From positions 1,488,001-1,552,000 of the forward strand of contig NZ_CP053844.1 of the NCBI RefSeq assembly GCF_013201685.1: 64,000 nt of DNA, read 5' to 3'. The position numbers were made by a program, and so were the translations under genes. Positions 56,604 to 64,000 of this stretch are shown piece after piece. The stretch comes from Campylobacter geochelonis (lineage in GTDB: Bacteria > Campylobacterota > Campylobacteria > Campylobacterales > Campylobacteraceae). Under the pieces are notes generated by a model that saw only the letters and a program-made list of their open reading frames with translations, was not told the origin of the DNA and made no database searches. The first letter of the stretch is position 1. Every line of letters begins with the position of its first letter.

Positions 56604-57422
56604 ATGACAAATTTAATATCGCAAATTTTTGGACTTATCGCAAACATCAAATTCCCAAAAAAGCTTCAAACTTTTATAAACAAACGCTACATTAAAGCGT
56701 TTAAAATCGATATGAGCGAGTTTGATGATGCTAGTAGTTATAAGAGTTTAAACGCTCTTTTTACAAGGACTTTTGTAAAACCTAGAGATTTTTCAAGTCA
56801 AAAAAATACACTTATAAGCCCAAGCGATGGGCTTATCTTTGAAGTTGGCAAAAGCGATAGTCTAAAAGCGCTTTGTGTAAAAAACCATAACTATAGTATA
56901 GATAGACTTCTTGGAATGAGCGCTAGTAAAGATGAGCTAAAAGGCGAGATTATTTATACAAATATCTATCTTTCGCCAAGCGATTATCATCACTATCACG
57001 CACCTTGTGATTTGGAGATTTTAAGTGCATTTTATGTTCCTGCAAAGCTTTATAGCGTGGCTAAAAAATGGCTTATAAAAGTGCCGAATTTATACTGTAA
57101 AAACGAGCGAGTCGTGCTAAAAACAAGGCTAGAAAATGGCAAAATTCTCTGGCTTGTTTTTGTTGGAGCGCTAAATGTAGGAAAGATGAAATTTGACTTT
57201 GATAACCGTATACAAACAAACGCAAACGCAAGCTACACGCAGTTTTACGAGTATGAGAATCTGTATATTAAAAAAGGTGAGCATATCGGAAATTTCGAAC
57301 TTGGCTCAACTATAGTTTTACTAGCTCAAAACGGTGCTTTGGAATTTGAGCTAACAAGTGAGCAAAAAGTTAAATTTGGCGATATCATAGGAAAAATAAA
57401 TTTAGAAAATGAGGATTTGTGA
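56604..57422 (+). CDS. psd: phosphatidylserine decarboxylase
   Basis: Makes phosphatidylethanolamine, the main membrane lipid. 272 residues. The self-cleavage site is L-G-S-T near residue 232 (F-E-L-G-S-T-I-V-L-L); cleavage between G and S yields the pyruvoyl group. GAGGATAAA before the ATG, one base after the phosphoesterase stop. Confidence 0.95.
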   Translation: MTNLISQIFGLIANIKFPKKLQTFINKRYIKAFKIDMSEFDDASSYKSLNALFTRTFVKPRDFSSQKNTLISPSDGLIFEVGKSDSLKALCVKNHNYSIDRLLGMSASKDELKGEIIYTNIYLSPSDYHHYHAPCDLEILSAFYVPAKLYSVAKKWLIKVPNLYCKNERVVLKTRLENGKILWLVFVGALNVGKMKFDFDNRIQTNANASYTQFYEYENLYIKKGEHIGNFELGSTIVLLAQNGALEFELTSEQKVKFGDIIGKINLENEDL

Positions 57423-57889
57423 TGAAAGGGTTAAAACACGGATTTACAATGGTCGAGCTTATATTTGTTATACTTATCCTTGGGATTTTAGCAGCATTTG
57501 CAATCCCACGTTTAGCAGCTACTAGAGATGATGCGCAAATCGCTGCTTATGCTAAGAATTTATCAGTTTTACTAAGTGATTTATCAGGTTATTATCTATC
57601 GCAAAATGGATATAATCCAAAAATTTCATCTATGACCTTAGTTCAAGTCGTTGATGATGGCGATTTTAGTGCTACGCTTCCAACTCGTGGTGTTGGGTGC
57701 TTGAAGATTAAAATTTATAATGATGATATAAAAGATGAAAAAGATAATCTCATAAGAGGTGGCACTGCTGAACTTATCGCGATAAATCAAAATAATGCAT
57801 TTTGTAAAAGAGTTCAAGAATCGCCTATGGTATCAAACTATATCAAACAAGGAAGATATATTCTTCTTGGAAAGCCTTTGGCGCATTAA
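57422..57889 (+). CDS. prepilin-like protein (type II secretion/competence pseudopilin type)
   Basis: 155 residues from the ATG at 57422 (GAGG seven bases before; overlaps psd by TGATG). The N-terminal K-H-G-F-T-M-V-E-L-I-F-V-I-L-I-L-G-I-L is a class III prepilin signal: cleavage after G, F as first mature residue, glutamate five. Two later cysteines (V-G-C-L-K and A-F-C-K-R) may bond. In Campylobacter such proteins serve DNA uptake together with ComEC-like channels. Not assigned to a named pseudopilin. Confidence 0.85.
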   Translation: MKGLKHGFTMVELIFVILILGILAAFAIPRLAATRDDAQIAAYAKNLSVLLSDLSGYYLSQNGYNPKISSMTLVQVVDDGDFSATLPTRGVGCLKIKIYNDDIKDEKDNLIRGGTAELIAINQNNAFCKRVQESPMVSNYIKQGRYILLGKPLAH

Positions 57890-57972
57890 ATTTATATCTT
57901 TTTTACTAGAATAATTGTAAAATATACAAAACTTTTATAAGTGTATAGAAGTATTTCAAAAAAGGATGTGTT

Positions 57973-58443
57973 ATGAGATTAAAATCTGCTTTTACGATGA
58001 TAGAGTTGGTTTTCGTTATAGTTGTTTTGGGGATTTTAGCTGGTGTTGCCATACCTAAACTTGTAGTTACAAGAGATGATGCAACTGTTTCAAAACTAAG
58101 AGCTGATATAGCAGCTATAAGAAGCGGTATAGCTTTGCAAAGACAACAAAATTTAATGAGTGGAAATCCTAATTGGCCAGTTCTAACTGGTGGTTTTTCA
58201 GAAGTTTTACAATCTCCTATAAAATTCAAAGGCGATGCCAGAAATGGCTGGAAGAAAACTTCGGGAACAGCCGATCAACCAACTTTTGAAGTTTGCGTAG
58301 CTGGAAAATGTACAAACTTTACTTATTACCAAAAAGGTGTAGTAAAAAAGGGTGAAAATGGCAAACCAGACACCGTAACAACTCCGGCTGGAACGTTTTC
58401 ATGCCCACCAGCAGAATCTGTATGCAAAATGCTAAGTGAATAG
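57973..58443 (+). CDS. second prepilin-like protein
   Basis: 156 residues with the N-terminal S-A-F-T-M-I-E-L-V-F-V-I-V-V-L-G-I-L. Here the position before the mature phenylalanine is alanine, a less common but accepted replacement for glycine. A globular domain with four cysteines follows (F-E-V-C-V-A-G-K-C and F-S-C-P-P-A-E-S-V-C-K). AAGGATG before the ATG. Paralogue of the preceding gene, 83 bases downstream. Confidence 0.83.
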   Translation: MRLKSAFTMIELVFVIVVLGILAGVAIPKLVVTRDDATVSKLRADIAAIRSGIALQRQQNLMSGNPNWPVLTGGFSEVLQSPIKFKGDARNGWKKTSGTADQPTFEVCVAGKCTNFTYYQKGVVKKGENGKPDTVTTPAGTFSCPPAESVCKMLSE

Positions 58444-58466
58444 CGTTATAGCAAGTATATTTTTTA

Positions 58467-60302
58467 ATGTTTTATTATAAAGTTGCGGTTTTAAGCTCAT
58501 CTTTAAAACCGCTTACTTACTCATCAAACAATGATATCGCGCCTTATTGCCTTGTAAAAGTCTTGCTTAAAACCTCTTTAAAAACAGCAGTTGTATTAGA
58601 AAAAGTTGAAAAAACAAACTTTATTACAAAAGAGATAGAAGAGATTTTAAATTCTAAATTTTCATTCATACAAATCGAGCTAGCTAAATTTATCTCATAC
58701 TACTACGTTTGTGAAATCGGTGTTGCTTTTGGGATTTTCGAGCCGCTGGTTGAACCCAAATTCAAACAAATCGAGTTTACAAAAGAGCCAAATTTAAGCC
58801 AAAAACAACAAGAAGCTTACGAGTTTGCTAATACACATAACTCATCGCTACTTTTTGGCGATACGGGAAGTGGCAAGAGTGAAATTTATATAAAGCTTAT
58901 TACAAAGACACTAAATCAAGGCAAACAAGCGCTTTTTTTAATGCCAGAAATCTCACTAACTCCACAGATGCAAAAGCGCTTGGAGGAGTATTTTGGAAGT
59001 CATATTGGGATTTGGCACTCCAAAATAACTCCTAAAAAAAAGACTCAAATCTTAGAAAAATTTCAAAATGGTGAGATAAAACTTATAGCAGGAGCGCGTT
59101 CGGCGCTGTTTTTACCATTTGTTAATTTAGGCATTATCATAGTCGATGAAGAGCATGATGATAGCTACAAATCAGCCCACAAACCACGCTATAATGCACG
59201 TGATTTAGCGCTTTTTCTCTCATCAAAGCTTGATATAAAAGTCGTTCTTGGCTCAGCAACGCCATCTCTTACGACATATAAAAAGCAGCCAACTTTTCGC
59301 TTAAATGAGACATTTTTTCAAAGCCAAAAGAGCTTTTTATATGATATTTCAGAAACAAAAATCACAAGTAAAATCAAAAATGAGCTAAAAACAACCCTTG
59401 AAAAAGGCAAACAAGCCATCGTATTTTTGCCAACAAGAGCAAATTTTAAGTATATGATCTGCTTAAAATGTAGCGCCATCGTAACTTGTCCGTTTTGTAG
59501 CGTTGGTATGAGTTTTCATAAAGACAAAAATGCTCTTAAGTGCCATTACTGTGGATTTAGCACCTACGCAAAAGTAACTTGCGCTAAGTGTGGAAGTGAA
59601 ATTTTAGAAGCTAAAAGAATGGGAACAAGCGAAGTTTTAGATGAACTTAGAGCGCTGTTTCCAACCGCAAATATCGCTAAATTTGACCGTGATGAGATAA
59701 CTACACAAAAAAAACTTGTAAATTTACTAAAAGATTTTAACGAGCAAAAAATCGATATCTTAGTCGGCACTCAAATGCTTAGCAAAGGACACGACTATCA
59801 CAATGTCGAACTTGCCGTTATCATGGGCATTGATGAGAATTTAAGCTACGCTGATTTTAGAGCTAGAGAAAAAACTCTCGCCCTTGCTATACAAATAGCT
59901 GGGCGTGCTGGGCGTGCTGGGGTTGGAAGAGTGCTACTCCAAACTAAACAAGAGGAATTTTTTAAAAATTATATCAGCGACTATGATAAATTTTTAAACG
60001 ATGAAGATGAGTTTAGAGATGGGCTTTATCCGCCTTATAAACGGCTTTTGAGGGTTCTTATCTCGCATAAAAATGCAGAAACGGCAAAAAACTCTATGGA
60101 TAGCTGTTTGCTAAATTTAAAAAATGTCGCAAACATCGAAATCATCGGCTATGGGCGAGCAACCATAGAGTATATCGCATCAAAATATCGCTATGAAATT
60201 CTTGTGCGCGCTGATTCACACAAGCCCATTATTCAAGCTGCTAGAGCTTGTGCTAATATCGCAAATGCTGAAGTCGATGTAGATGCGATAAATTTTAGTT
60301 AA
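58467..60302 (+). CDS. priA: primosomal replication restart helicase PriA
   Basis: Reloads the replisome at repaired forks. 611 residues, shorter than E. coli PriA (732). Walker A G-D-T-G-S-G-K-S near residue 132, the DEEH box (V-D-E-E-H-D-D-S-Y-K), zinc-binding cysteines C-L-K-C, C-P-F-C, C-H-Y-C and C-A-K-C between about 331 and 375, and Q-I-A-G-R-A-G-R-A-G. No strong ribosome site before the ATG. Confidence 0.95.
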   Translation: MFYYKVAVLSSSLKPLTYSSNNDIAPYCLVKVLLKTSLKTAVVLEKVEKTNFITKEIEEILNSKFSFIQIELAKFISYYYVCEIGVAFGIFEPLVEPKFKQIEFTKEPNLSQKQQEAYEFANTHNSSLLFGDTGSGKSEIYIKLITKTLNQGKQALFLMPEISLTPQMQKRLEEYFGSHIGIWHSKITPKKKTQILEKFQNGEIKLIAGARSALFLPFVNLGIIIVDEEHDDSYKSAHKPRYNARDLALFLSSKLDIKVVLGSATPSLTTYKKQPTFRLNETFFQSQKSFLYDISETKITSKIKNELKTTLEKGKQAIVFLPTRANFKYMICLKCSAIVTCPFCSVGMSFHKDKNALKCHYCGFSTYAKVTCAKCGSEILEAKRMGTSEVLDELRALFPTANIAKFDRDEITTQKKLVNLLKDFNEQKIDILVGTQMLSKGHDYHNVELAVIMGIDENLSYADFRAREKTLALAIQIAGRAGRAGVGRVLLQTKQEEFFKNYISDYDKFLNDEDEFRDGLYPPYKRLLRVLISHKNAETAKNSMDSCLLNLKNVANIEIIGYGRATIEYIASKYRYEILVRADSHKPIIQAARACANIANAEVDVDAINFS

Positions 60303-60314
60303 ATTTGGAGAAAA

Positions 60315-61109
60315 ATGAAAAAAACAGTTTTTAAAGTTAAAAAGATGGATTGTCCGTGCGAAGAGCGGTTAATACGAATGAAATTTAGCAAGATTGAAGG
60401 CGTGTTGCAAATCAGCGCTAACTTTGGCACAAGAGAATTAGAAGTCGTGCATGAATGCGACGCAAATGCGCTCTTATCAGCACTTGATGAGCTTAAACTT
60501 GACTCATCACTTTTACAAACTAGCGAGTTTAAAGAAACGCTGCGCGTAGATGATGAGGCAAAAGACAGGCGTTTGCTTTGGGTAGTTTTGGCTATAAATT
60601 TTGCCTTTTTTATCATCGAATTTGGCTTTGGTTTTTTGGCTGATTCTATGGGTTTGGTTGCTGATAGCCTTGATATGCTCTCAGATAGCTTTGTTTATGC
60701 TATCAGCTTATATGCGGTTTTTAAGAGCGATTTTGTTAAAAAACAAGTAGCCAAAATAGCTGGAGTATTTCAACTGCTTTTAGCCGGAATTGGCTTTTTA
60801 GAGGTTTTAAGGCGAGTTTTTTATGAGATAGAGTTGCCAAATTTTACACTTATGGTTAGCATTTCTGCACTTGCGCTGGTTGGAAATTTCATCTGTTTAA
60901 AACTGCTAAATCAAAGCCAAAGCGATGGAGCACACATCAAAGCTAGCCAAATTTTCACATCAAATGATATCGTTATCAACTTAGGCGTTATCTTGGCTGG
61001 GATTTTAGTTTTTATCACATCTTCAAAGATTCCAGACTTGCTTATCGGCGCGATTGTCTTTATCATCGTGTTAAAAGGTGCGATAAAAATACTAAATTTA
61101 GCCAAATAG
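60315..61109 (+). CDS. cation diffusion facilitator-like transporter with an N-terminal HMA-like domain
   Basis: 264 residues. The first 75 look like a heavy-metal-associated fold (V-K-K-M-D-C-P-C-E-E with C-P-C in place of the usual CxxC), followed by about six membrane helices with the CDF metal site A-D-S-L-D-M-L-S-D (about residue 115). No long C-terminal cytoplasmic domain. Probably exports a divalent metal such as zinc; metal unknown. GGAGAAAA before the ATG. Confidence 0.83.
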   Translation: MKKTVFKVKKMDCPCEERLIRMKFSKIEGVLQISANFGTRELEVVHECDANALLSALDELKLDSSLLQTSEFKETLRVDDEAKDRRLLWVVLAINFAFFIIEFGFGFLADSMGLVADSLDMLSDSFVYAISLYAVFKSDFVKKQVAKIAGVFQLLLAGIGFLEVLRRVFYEIELPNFTLMVSISALALVGNFICLKLLNQSQSDGAHIKASQIFTSNDIVINLGVILAGILVFITSSKIPDLLIGAIVFIIVLKGAIKILNLAK

Positions 61110-62061
61110 CTGGATAAATTTAAAGGAATTTAGAGCTAGCTTAAAATATTTTTAAAGTGCTTTAAAAGCTAAATTTCATGCTAAGTTTTTGAAATTTAAG
61201 CAGATACGACGCGATTTTAGGCGCGAAAAATGGAAGTTAAATTTAGAGAAACTAGCGCTTTTGAAAGGCTATTTTGCACATATGAATTTTTAAAACATTT
61301 TGTAAAGTTGCATTTGCTATGACATTTTAAAAAGATATTATTTTTAGTATCTGCATTTTTTAATATCGCTAAATTTTTCTTTTAAAATAGTAAATTTTTA
61401 AACCTACATGCTGCGCGCAGTATTTTGCTATATCTAAAATGTTTATGCAAAAGTTATCATAACTTTTTAATAGCTTTGAAAAGTTACAAATTCGCACAAA
61501 TACTGTGCTTTGAAACAGAAAAAATATAACGTTTAAAATTTTTAAAGTCGGTTTTAAACTAAATTCATTAGCATAAAAATAAAATATGGCTAAATTTAAA
61601 AAGGTATCAAGCTTAAAGCACTTTTAAAGTCATTGTCATTAGTCAAAATCTCAAAAATTCTCAATGTTTAAAAAGATATAAAACAGCTATATTCCACGTA
61701 AAGCTGCAAAGTCGCTTAACTTAAAAACCAAACTCAAAGCTTAAAAGCAGTTTTAAAACTATCATCAGCACTGGCTAAATTTATCCAAATAATGCAAATA
61801 TCAACACCTTAAAAAGCCATAAATAAGCCCTACGCCACAAAAAAATCATAACTACAAATTTTAAAATGTATAATTCCAAAAATCAAACAAGCGCACGACT
61901 AAAAACGCGACTAAATTTTAAAATACAGCTAAGCCAAAATCATACAAATGTACCAAAACCATTTAAACAAAGTTAAATTTAAGAGTTCTATAACAAATCC
62001 AAATTTATCATAATAAGAATTATAAATTTATCGCAACAAATATTTTAAAATTTTATATTAT
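61110..62061. other. 950-base AT-rich region without genes
   Basis: No ORF of coding character in six frames. It contains short GC-rich palindromes that stand out, such as CTGCGCGCAG at 61411-61420 and a near-palindrome around 61210-61230. These may be chance or leftovers of decayed genes. No RNA gene recognised. Confidence 0.5.
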
Positions 62062-62739
62062 TTAGTTTTTATTGCAATTTTTATATGGAATTTTATCCTT
62101 AAATCCAGCCTGTTTAAAGCCATTTAGCCTAAGTCTGCAACTATCACAAACTCCACACGCCTCATCGCTGTTTTCATAACAACTCCAAGTTAGCTCAAGC
62201 GCAACGCCTAAATTTAGGGCTTTTTCTACGATTTGTGCTTTGCTAAGATGAACAAGTGGCATTTTGATTTGTGATTTTACCTTTGTTGCTCTGCCTAAAT
62301 TTATACTCTCTTGCATCGATTTTATAAAGCTCTCGCTACAGTCTGGATATCCGCTACTGTCTTCTTCAACCACACCGATAAATATAGCCTCACACCCCTC
62401 TTTTTCGGCTAATGCTGCTGCGATGCTTAAAAAAATCCCATTTCTAAAAGGCACATATGTGATAGGAACTTCAGCGCCAAGCCCATCTTTTGGTACTTCA
62501 AGAGTTTTGTCAGTTAGCGCGTTTGCTCCGATTTGCGAGATAAAGCTAACATCAAGCACAAGCCTTGTTTTTACGCCTAACTTATCACAAATTTTATAAA
62601 AACTTTCTCGCTCTTTTTCCATTGTTCGCTGGTTATAATCAAAATGAAGCGCAACTATCTCATAACCCTCGTTTTTTGCTATATACGCACAAAGCGTGCT
62701 GTCCATTCCGCCACTTATAACACAAACTGCTTTTTTCAA
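62062..62739 (-). CDS. queC: 7-cyano-7-deazaguanine synthase
   Basis: Converts carboxy-deazaguanine to preQ0 on the way to queuosine, using ATP and ammonia. 225 residues with the PP-loop S-G-G-M-D-S-T-L (residues 9-16), F-D-Y-N-Q-R near 33-38, and the zinc site C-Y-E-N...C-G-V-C-D-S-C-R near the C-terminus. Stands alone; divergent from ybeY. Confidence 0.95.
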   Translation of the reverse strand: MKKAVCVISGGMDSTLCAYIAKNEGYEIVALHFDYNQRTMEKERESFYKICDKLGVKTRLVLDVSFISQIGANALTDKTLEVPKDGLGAEVPITYVPFRNGIFLSIAAALAEKEGCEAIFIGVVEEDSSGYPDCSESFIKSMQESINLGRATKVKSQIKMPLVHLSKAQIVEKALNLGVALELTWSCYENSDEACGVCDSCRLRLNGFKQAGFKDKIPYKNCNKN

Positions 62740-62754
62740 ATTTCATCCTTTTTT

Positions 62755-62763
62755 TGCTATAAT
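62755..62763 (+). promoter_or_regulatory. extended -10 promoter of ybeY
   Basis: TGCTATAAT, with TATAAT at 62758-62763, 31 bases before the TTG start. Confidence 0.55.
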
Positions 62764-62794
62764 TTTACCAAAATTTACATACAAAGGGCTAAAT

Positions 62795-63211
62795 TTGATA
62801 AGTTGTGAGAGTGATTATCCAGCTATTTTAGATGAAATTGCAAGCTTTTTAAGTGGCGATGAAGTTGAGCTTGTGTTTGTTAATTCTGTTGATATGCAAG
62901 CTATAAATAAAAATGAGCGTGGGCTTGATAAGACTACTGATGTGCTTAGCTTTCCATTTGAAAAAATGGCGCACTTTCCAATCGGCTCAATCGTTATAAA
63001 TTTAGACTTAGCGCAGCAAAAAGCTGATGAGTTTTCACACTCAAAAGACGCTGAAATCGCACTTTTGTTTATTCACGGACTGCTTCATATACTAGGATTT
63101 GATCATGAAATAGACAATGGAGAGATGAGAGATAAAGAGAGCGAAGTTATAGCTAAATTTAACCTTCCAAAAAGTTTGATAGTTAGGACATGCGATAGCG
63201 ATTTTAGCTAA
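62795..63211 (+). CDS. ybeY: endoribonuclease YbeY, 16S rRNA maturation factor
   Basis: 138 residues from a TTG at 62795 with AAAGGG six bases before it; upstream in-frame codons run across the promoter and are not translated. The zinc motif [11 protein letters not shown] is present near residue 102-112. Takes part in 16S rRNA 3' end processing and ribosome quality control. The L/M-I-S-C-E start fits my memory of the Campylobacter homologue. Confidence 0.92.
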   Translation: MISCESDYPAILDEIASFLSGDEVELVFVNSVDMQAINKNERGLDKTTDVLSFPFEKMAHFPIGSIVINLDLAQQKADEFSHSKDAEIALLFIHGLLHILGFDHEIDNGEMRDKESEVIAKFNLPKSLIVRTCDSDFS

Positions 63212-63453
63212 ACTTTGCGCTTTAATCACAGTAATTAAAAGCCAAATTTATCTCTAAATCAAATTTAAAAATAAAATAAATTTATCAAGTAAACAAACTT
63301 ATAAAAAGTGGATTAACTTTATCAAATACTAAAACCAAAATTTATAGGCTTTAAATTTAGCAAATTTGAAACTCTTAAAAGTTCGATTAGCGCTAAAATT
63401 TAAAGCCTAAATTTATAAAAATATGAGTTATAAACCCATACTCTTTTTAGCTC

Positions 63454-64000
63454 TTAAAACTTATACTCCACCTTAACACCACCACTAATTCCTTCTTTAT
63501 CTCCAAGATATCCTTGAAGGTTTGTGCCTATGTTAAAGCTATTAGTTTGGTAGTTGCTTCCAAGTTCTAGCACAGCACTATCACCTTTTAGTTTTGGCGC
63601 GTCTATGCTTTTGTTTGTTGCATGGTTAAAACCTTTGGCCTCACCATCATACTCTTTTTCCCACGCTACGCCAGTGTATATATCAAAGCCATTGTTTATT
63701 AGATACTCATATCTAGCTCCAAGCTTTGTTCGTATCGAATCAATCGCATTAAAGCTAAATTTATCTCCTCTTATATCAACATCTTTTCCCTCTAATCTTG
63801 AGTAAAGTAGCTTAGTGTATAAGTTTAAATTTGAAACCGAATTTAGCTCTACTATCTTACCAACTCCAATATGTGCTCCATAGTAGTTTCTACTTATATC
63901 AAAACTAGCTAAGCCATTAAAGTCATTGCTTTTATAATCGCTCTTGCTTCTACCAGCTCTTACGCTTGCATCTATGTAAAATCTATCTTCTAGCTCTTTT
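63454..64000 (-). CDS. autotransporter beta-barrel domain protein (N-terminal part outside the window)
   Basis: The open frame enters from the right edge and ends with S-G-G-V-K-V-E-Y-K-F and a stop at 63454. The 181 visible residues alternate beta-strands with an aromatic ending F, the autotransporter (type V secretion) translocator pattern (R-N-Y-Y-G-A-H-I-G-V-G-K; L-G-A-R-Y-E-Y-L; L-G-S-N-Y-Q-T-N). The passenger and start lie beyond 64000, so its role is not known. Confidence 0.85.
   Translation of the reverse strand, partial: KELEDRFYIDASVRAGRSKSDYKSNDFNGLASFDISRNYYGAHIGVGKIVELNSVSNLNLYTKLLYSRLEGKDVDIRGDKFSFNAIDSIRTKLGARYEYLINNGFDIYTGVAWEKEYDGEAKGFNHATNKSIDAPKLKGDSAVLELGSNYQTNSFNIGTNLQGYLGDKEGISGGVKVEYKF

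Noticed and set aside
1-64000. CRISPR array, tRNA or rRNA genes
   Set aside because: No regular spaced repeats and no GC-rich cloverleaf or rRNA-like sequence was found in the intergenic regions I read.

Overview
The window comes from an AT-rich epsilonproteobacterium, almost certainly Campylobacter. I identified it by gene content and by gene order remembered from C. jejuni, without a database search. The matching blocks are glcD-yihY-comEC, mqnC-M16-recG, hemL/cytochrome c/folD/lepB, rpiB-apt-dedA-pepA-ychF, lctP with lutABC, and metG-fbp-mobB-slt-yggT-gltX. Genes are tightly packed, with many ATGA or TAATG overlaps, some TTG/GTG starts and A-rich Shine-Dalgarno sites. Species is not assigned.

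Layout. 1-9.4 kb: end of a glycolate oxidase/D-lactate dehydrogenase gene, a VanZ-like gene, yihY, a short comEC on the other strand, ppk, a glycine-zipper protein, a FadL-type porin, then about 1.3 kb without genes that may hold a small RNA. 9.4-14.8 kb: a minus-strand operon SPFH-nfeD-mqnC-M16-recG, read from a promoter at about 14.84 kb. 14.9-25.0 kb: an accessory and decaying stretch. It holds a gene for a zinc-ribbon membrane protein broken by two single-base deletions, an Hcp-like Sel1 protein, a frameshifted membrane-protein locus, an RTX-like remnant and a second broken gene. Then comes a cassette of three intact genes: a two-methyltransferase fusion with an N-terminal helix-turn-helix, an AlwI-family restriction enzyme, and an SMC/RloC-like ATPase with a CxxC in its hinge. 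A small remnant of unknown, perhaps mobilization, origin lies behind the cassette. 25-33 kb: an ankyrin protein with a short repeated tail, a LOG-family hydrolase, an MFS transporter, a Tat-exported amidohydrolase, and the hemL operon. 33-40 kb: folD-lepB, an M50 protease, then rpiB to ychF in one direction. 40.2-41.0 kb: a dead IS1595-type element. 41.3-45.8 kb: L-lactate uptake and oxidation (lctP, lutA, lutB, lutC). 46-54 kb: metG, fbp, mobB, slt, yggT and gltX with small unknowns. 54-61 kb: mscL, a Crp-like regulator, a phosphoesterase, psd, two prepilin-like proteins, priA and a cation transporter. 61-64 kb: about 950 bases without genes, queC and ybeY facing apart, and the C-terminal part of an autotransporter running off the right edge.

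The most interesting part is the 18.3-24.7 kb cassette. One strong promoter seems to drive modification, restriction and ATPase genes as a single unit. The methyltransferase fusion fits an asymmetric, type IIS-like recognition site. The ATPase could be a second line of defence like RloC/PrrC, but its effector activity cannot be read from the sequence. Around it are several genes broken by one-base changes in A/T runs, so the stretch is either a graveyard of foreign DNA or partly affected by assembly errors. No tRNA, rRNA or CRISPR array was seen.
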